From positions 1 to 19,418 of the forward strand of contig JAAVTG010000873.1 of NCBI GenBank assembly GCA_011947345.1: a stretch of DNA of 19,418 bases, given 5' to 3'. The stretch comes from Phytophthora quininea (lineage: Eukaryota; Oomycota; Peronosporomycetes; Peronosporales; Peronosporaceae). The notes under the pieces are model-generated. The model was not told the origin of the DNA. It worked only from the letters and a program-made list of their open reading frames with translations, and searched no databases. The translations under genes and the position numbers were made by a program. Of the stretch, positions 18,730 through 19,418 are shown in pieces (position 1 is the stretch's first letter; each line of letters opens with the position of its first letter).

Positions 18730-18895
18730 GCTCGCTCGGTCACGTTGCGCCTGCCGCGGAGAAGAACTGGAGTGAGCGAGTCTGGACGACGGTCACAATT
18801 GCGGCGTCCAGTCATTTCCTCTGGTTTGAATCGTGGCGCAATACAAACTTTAGGCTTAAGGATATAAAAGGACGGGACATTGCAGACGCACAACA
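18730..18895. promoter_or_regulatory. Shared divergent promoter of SDA1 and methyltransferase
   Basis: Only 166 bases separate the two start codons. Facing SDA1, the minus strand has GCTCACTCCAGTTCTTC (18777-18761), a weak match to the oomycete initiator 32 bases before the ATG. Facing the methyltransferase, TATAAAAG lies at 18863-18870, 25 bases before its ATG, so unusually close if it acts as a TATA box. Both elements are seen; their use is inference. Confidence 0.5.
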
Positions 18896-19418
18896 ATGCA
18901 AGAGCACCAAGCTGCCTTCCGCCTGCAGCCGCCACGGAGCGACGTGTGCGTCCGCGTAGTGCAGGACACCACCAAGGTGGACGGTCTCGGCGGTGAGTGT
19001 GGGCTGGCGCGCTCGTACTCTGCGAGTTCTTGGACGCGAACGACGATGCGTTTGTGCGCGATCGCGACGTGATCGAGCTGGGCGCTGGCTGCGGCCTCTG
19101 CGGCCTGGTGGCAGCGGCGCTAGGCGCGAAGACTGCCGTCTTGACGGACGAGTACCCGGATCTGTTGGCGAGGAACATCTCCATGAACTGCCACCTGTGG
19201 GCCCAGCGAGAGCTCGCGACGACGCGGTCGTTGCCTCCAGCGGCGAGCTCGAGTGGGGCGTGGCCGAGTCCATCGCGCCGTTCGAGCATCAGTTCGACAC
19301 GATGCTGGGCAGCGAGATCACGCAGCTGGGCAGGGATCTGCACGCGCCGCTGCTCAATACTGTCCATGCGGTGCTCCGTCCCGACGCCAAGTCGGTGGCG
19401 CTGCTGTCGATGGACCCG
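18896..19418 (+). CDS. METTL21/Methyltransf_16-type protein methyltransferase, 5' part
   Basis: SAM-dependent class-I methyltransferase, by family most likely a protein lysine methyltransferase. Start MQEHQAAFRLQPPRSDVCVR at 18896. After one inferred missing base near 18996 the frame reads VWAGALVLCEFLDANDDAF, the WxxAxxLxxFL segment of the family, then motif I VIELGAGCGLCGLVAAALGA (about 19071-19130), which binds SAM, followed by TDEYPDLLARNISMNC. Another frame change near 19213 leads to GELEWG, FDTMLGSEITQLGRDLHAPL and LNTVHAVLRPDAKSVALLSM, running off the window end. GSEI stands where many members have a GAD/GSD-V-Y motif. GGTGAGTG near 18992 resembles a 5' splice site, but the family similarity on both sides argues against an intron there. 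The 3' end is not in the window. Confidence 0.8.

Noticed and set aside
18992..19030. Possible GT-AG intron at GGTGAGTG in the methyltransferase
   Set aside because: The putative intron would be about 34 bases and would remove the conserved WAGALVLCEF segment; a one-base indel explains the frame change better.
18717..19367. Minus-strand frame of 216 codons opposite the methyltransferase
   Set aside because: Antisense shadow; the plus strand carries the clear SAM-binding motif and family segments.

Overview
The window looks like a piece of an oomycete (Phytophthora-type) nuclear genome. The evidence is an RXLR-EER secreted effector, remnants of WY-fold effectors, a large PDR-type ABC transporter with few or no introns, a eukaryote-only ribosome-assembly gene (SDA1), and the 16-base oomycete initiator (consensus GCTCATTYYNCAWTTT) in front of a tandem gene family. 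No prokaryotic operon, CRISPR array or RNA gene was seen.

Layout. 1-3421 is an effector and transposon patch: two decayed 3' ends of the same non-LTR (LINE-like) element on the + strand (1-655 and about 1880-2668), each followed by antisense effector 5' sequence; a decayed WY-domain effector (minus, about 1203-1570); and a nearly complete RXLR-EER effector (3021-3421, +) broken by one frameshift. 3935-8060 is a head-to-tail array of four zinc-free quinone-oxidoreductase-like MDR genes, each with its own initiator-like element and spaced about 1.2 kb apart; every copy carries at least one frameshift. The fourth copy is cut inside its cofactor-binding domain and runs in frame into the C-terminal end of an ABC transporter. 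That end is the left arm (8061-8701) of a 0.64 kb inverted duplication whose right arm (9988-10631) is the 3' end of a full PDR transporter gene (complement 10351-14475). The arms are separated by about 1.29 kb containing a purine tract and a possible small membrane-anchored secreted protein gene that converges on the transporter. 14476-16631 holds no convincing gene. 16632-18729 (minus) is SDA1, and divergent from it, across 166 bases, is a class-I methyltransferase of the METTL21/Methyltransf_16 type (18896 to window end).

How the parts relate. The oxidoreductases (detoxification of quinones or other reactive carbonyls) and the drug-efflux transporter could both serve chemical defence against host compounds, but their adjacency may be only positional. 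SDA1 and the methyltransferase are housekeeping-type genes.

Caution: nearly every long gene here, including the normally essential SDA1, is interrupted by one- or two-base indels, often in homopolymers. For the transporter, five inferred indels sum to 6 missing bases and give an exact 1377-codon frame. Either this is an error-prone draft sequence or the region is decaying as a whole. All frameshift calls are by eye from family similarity.
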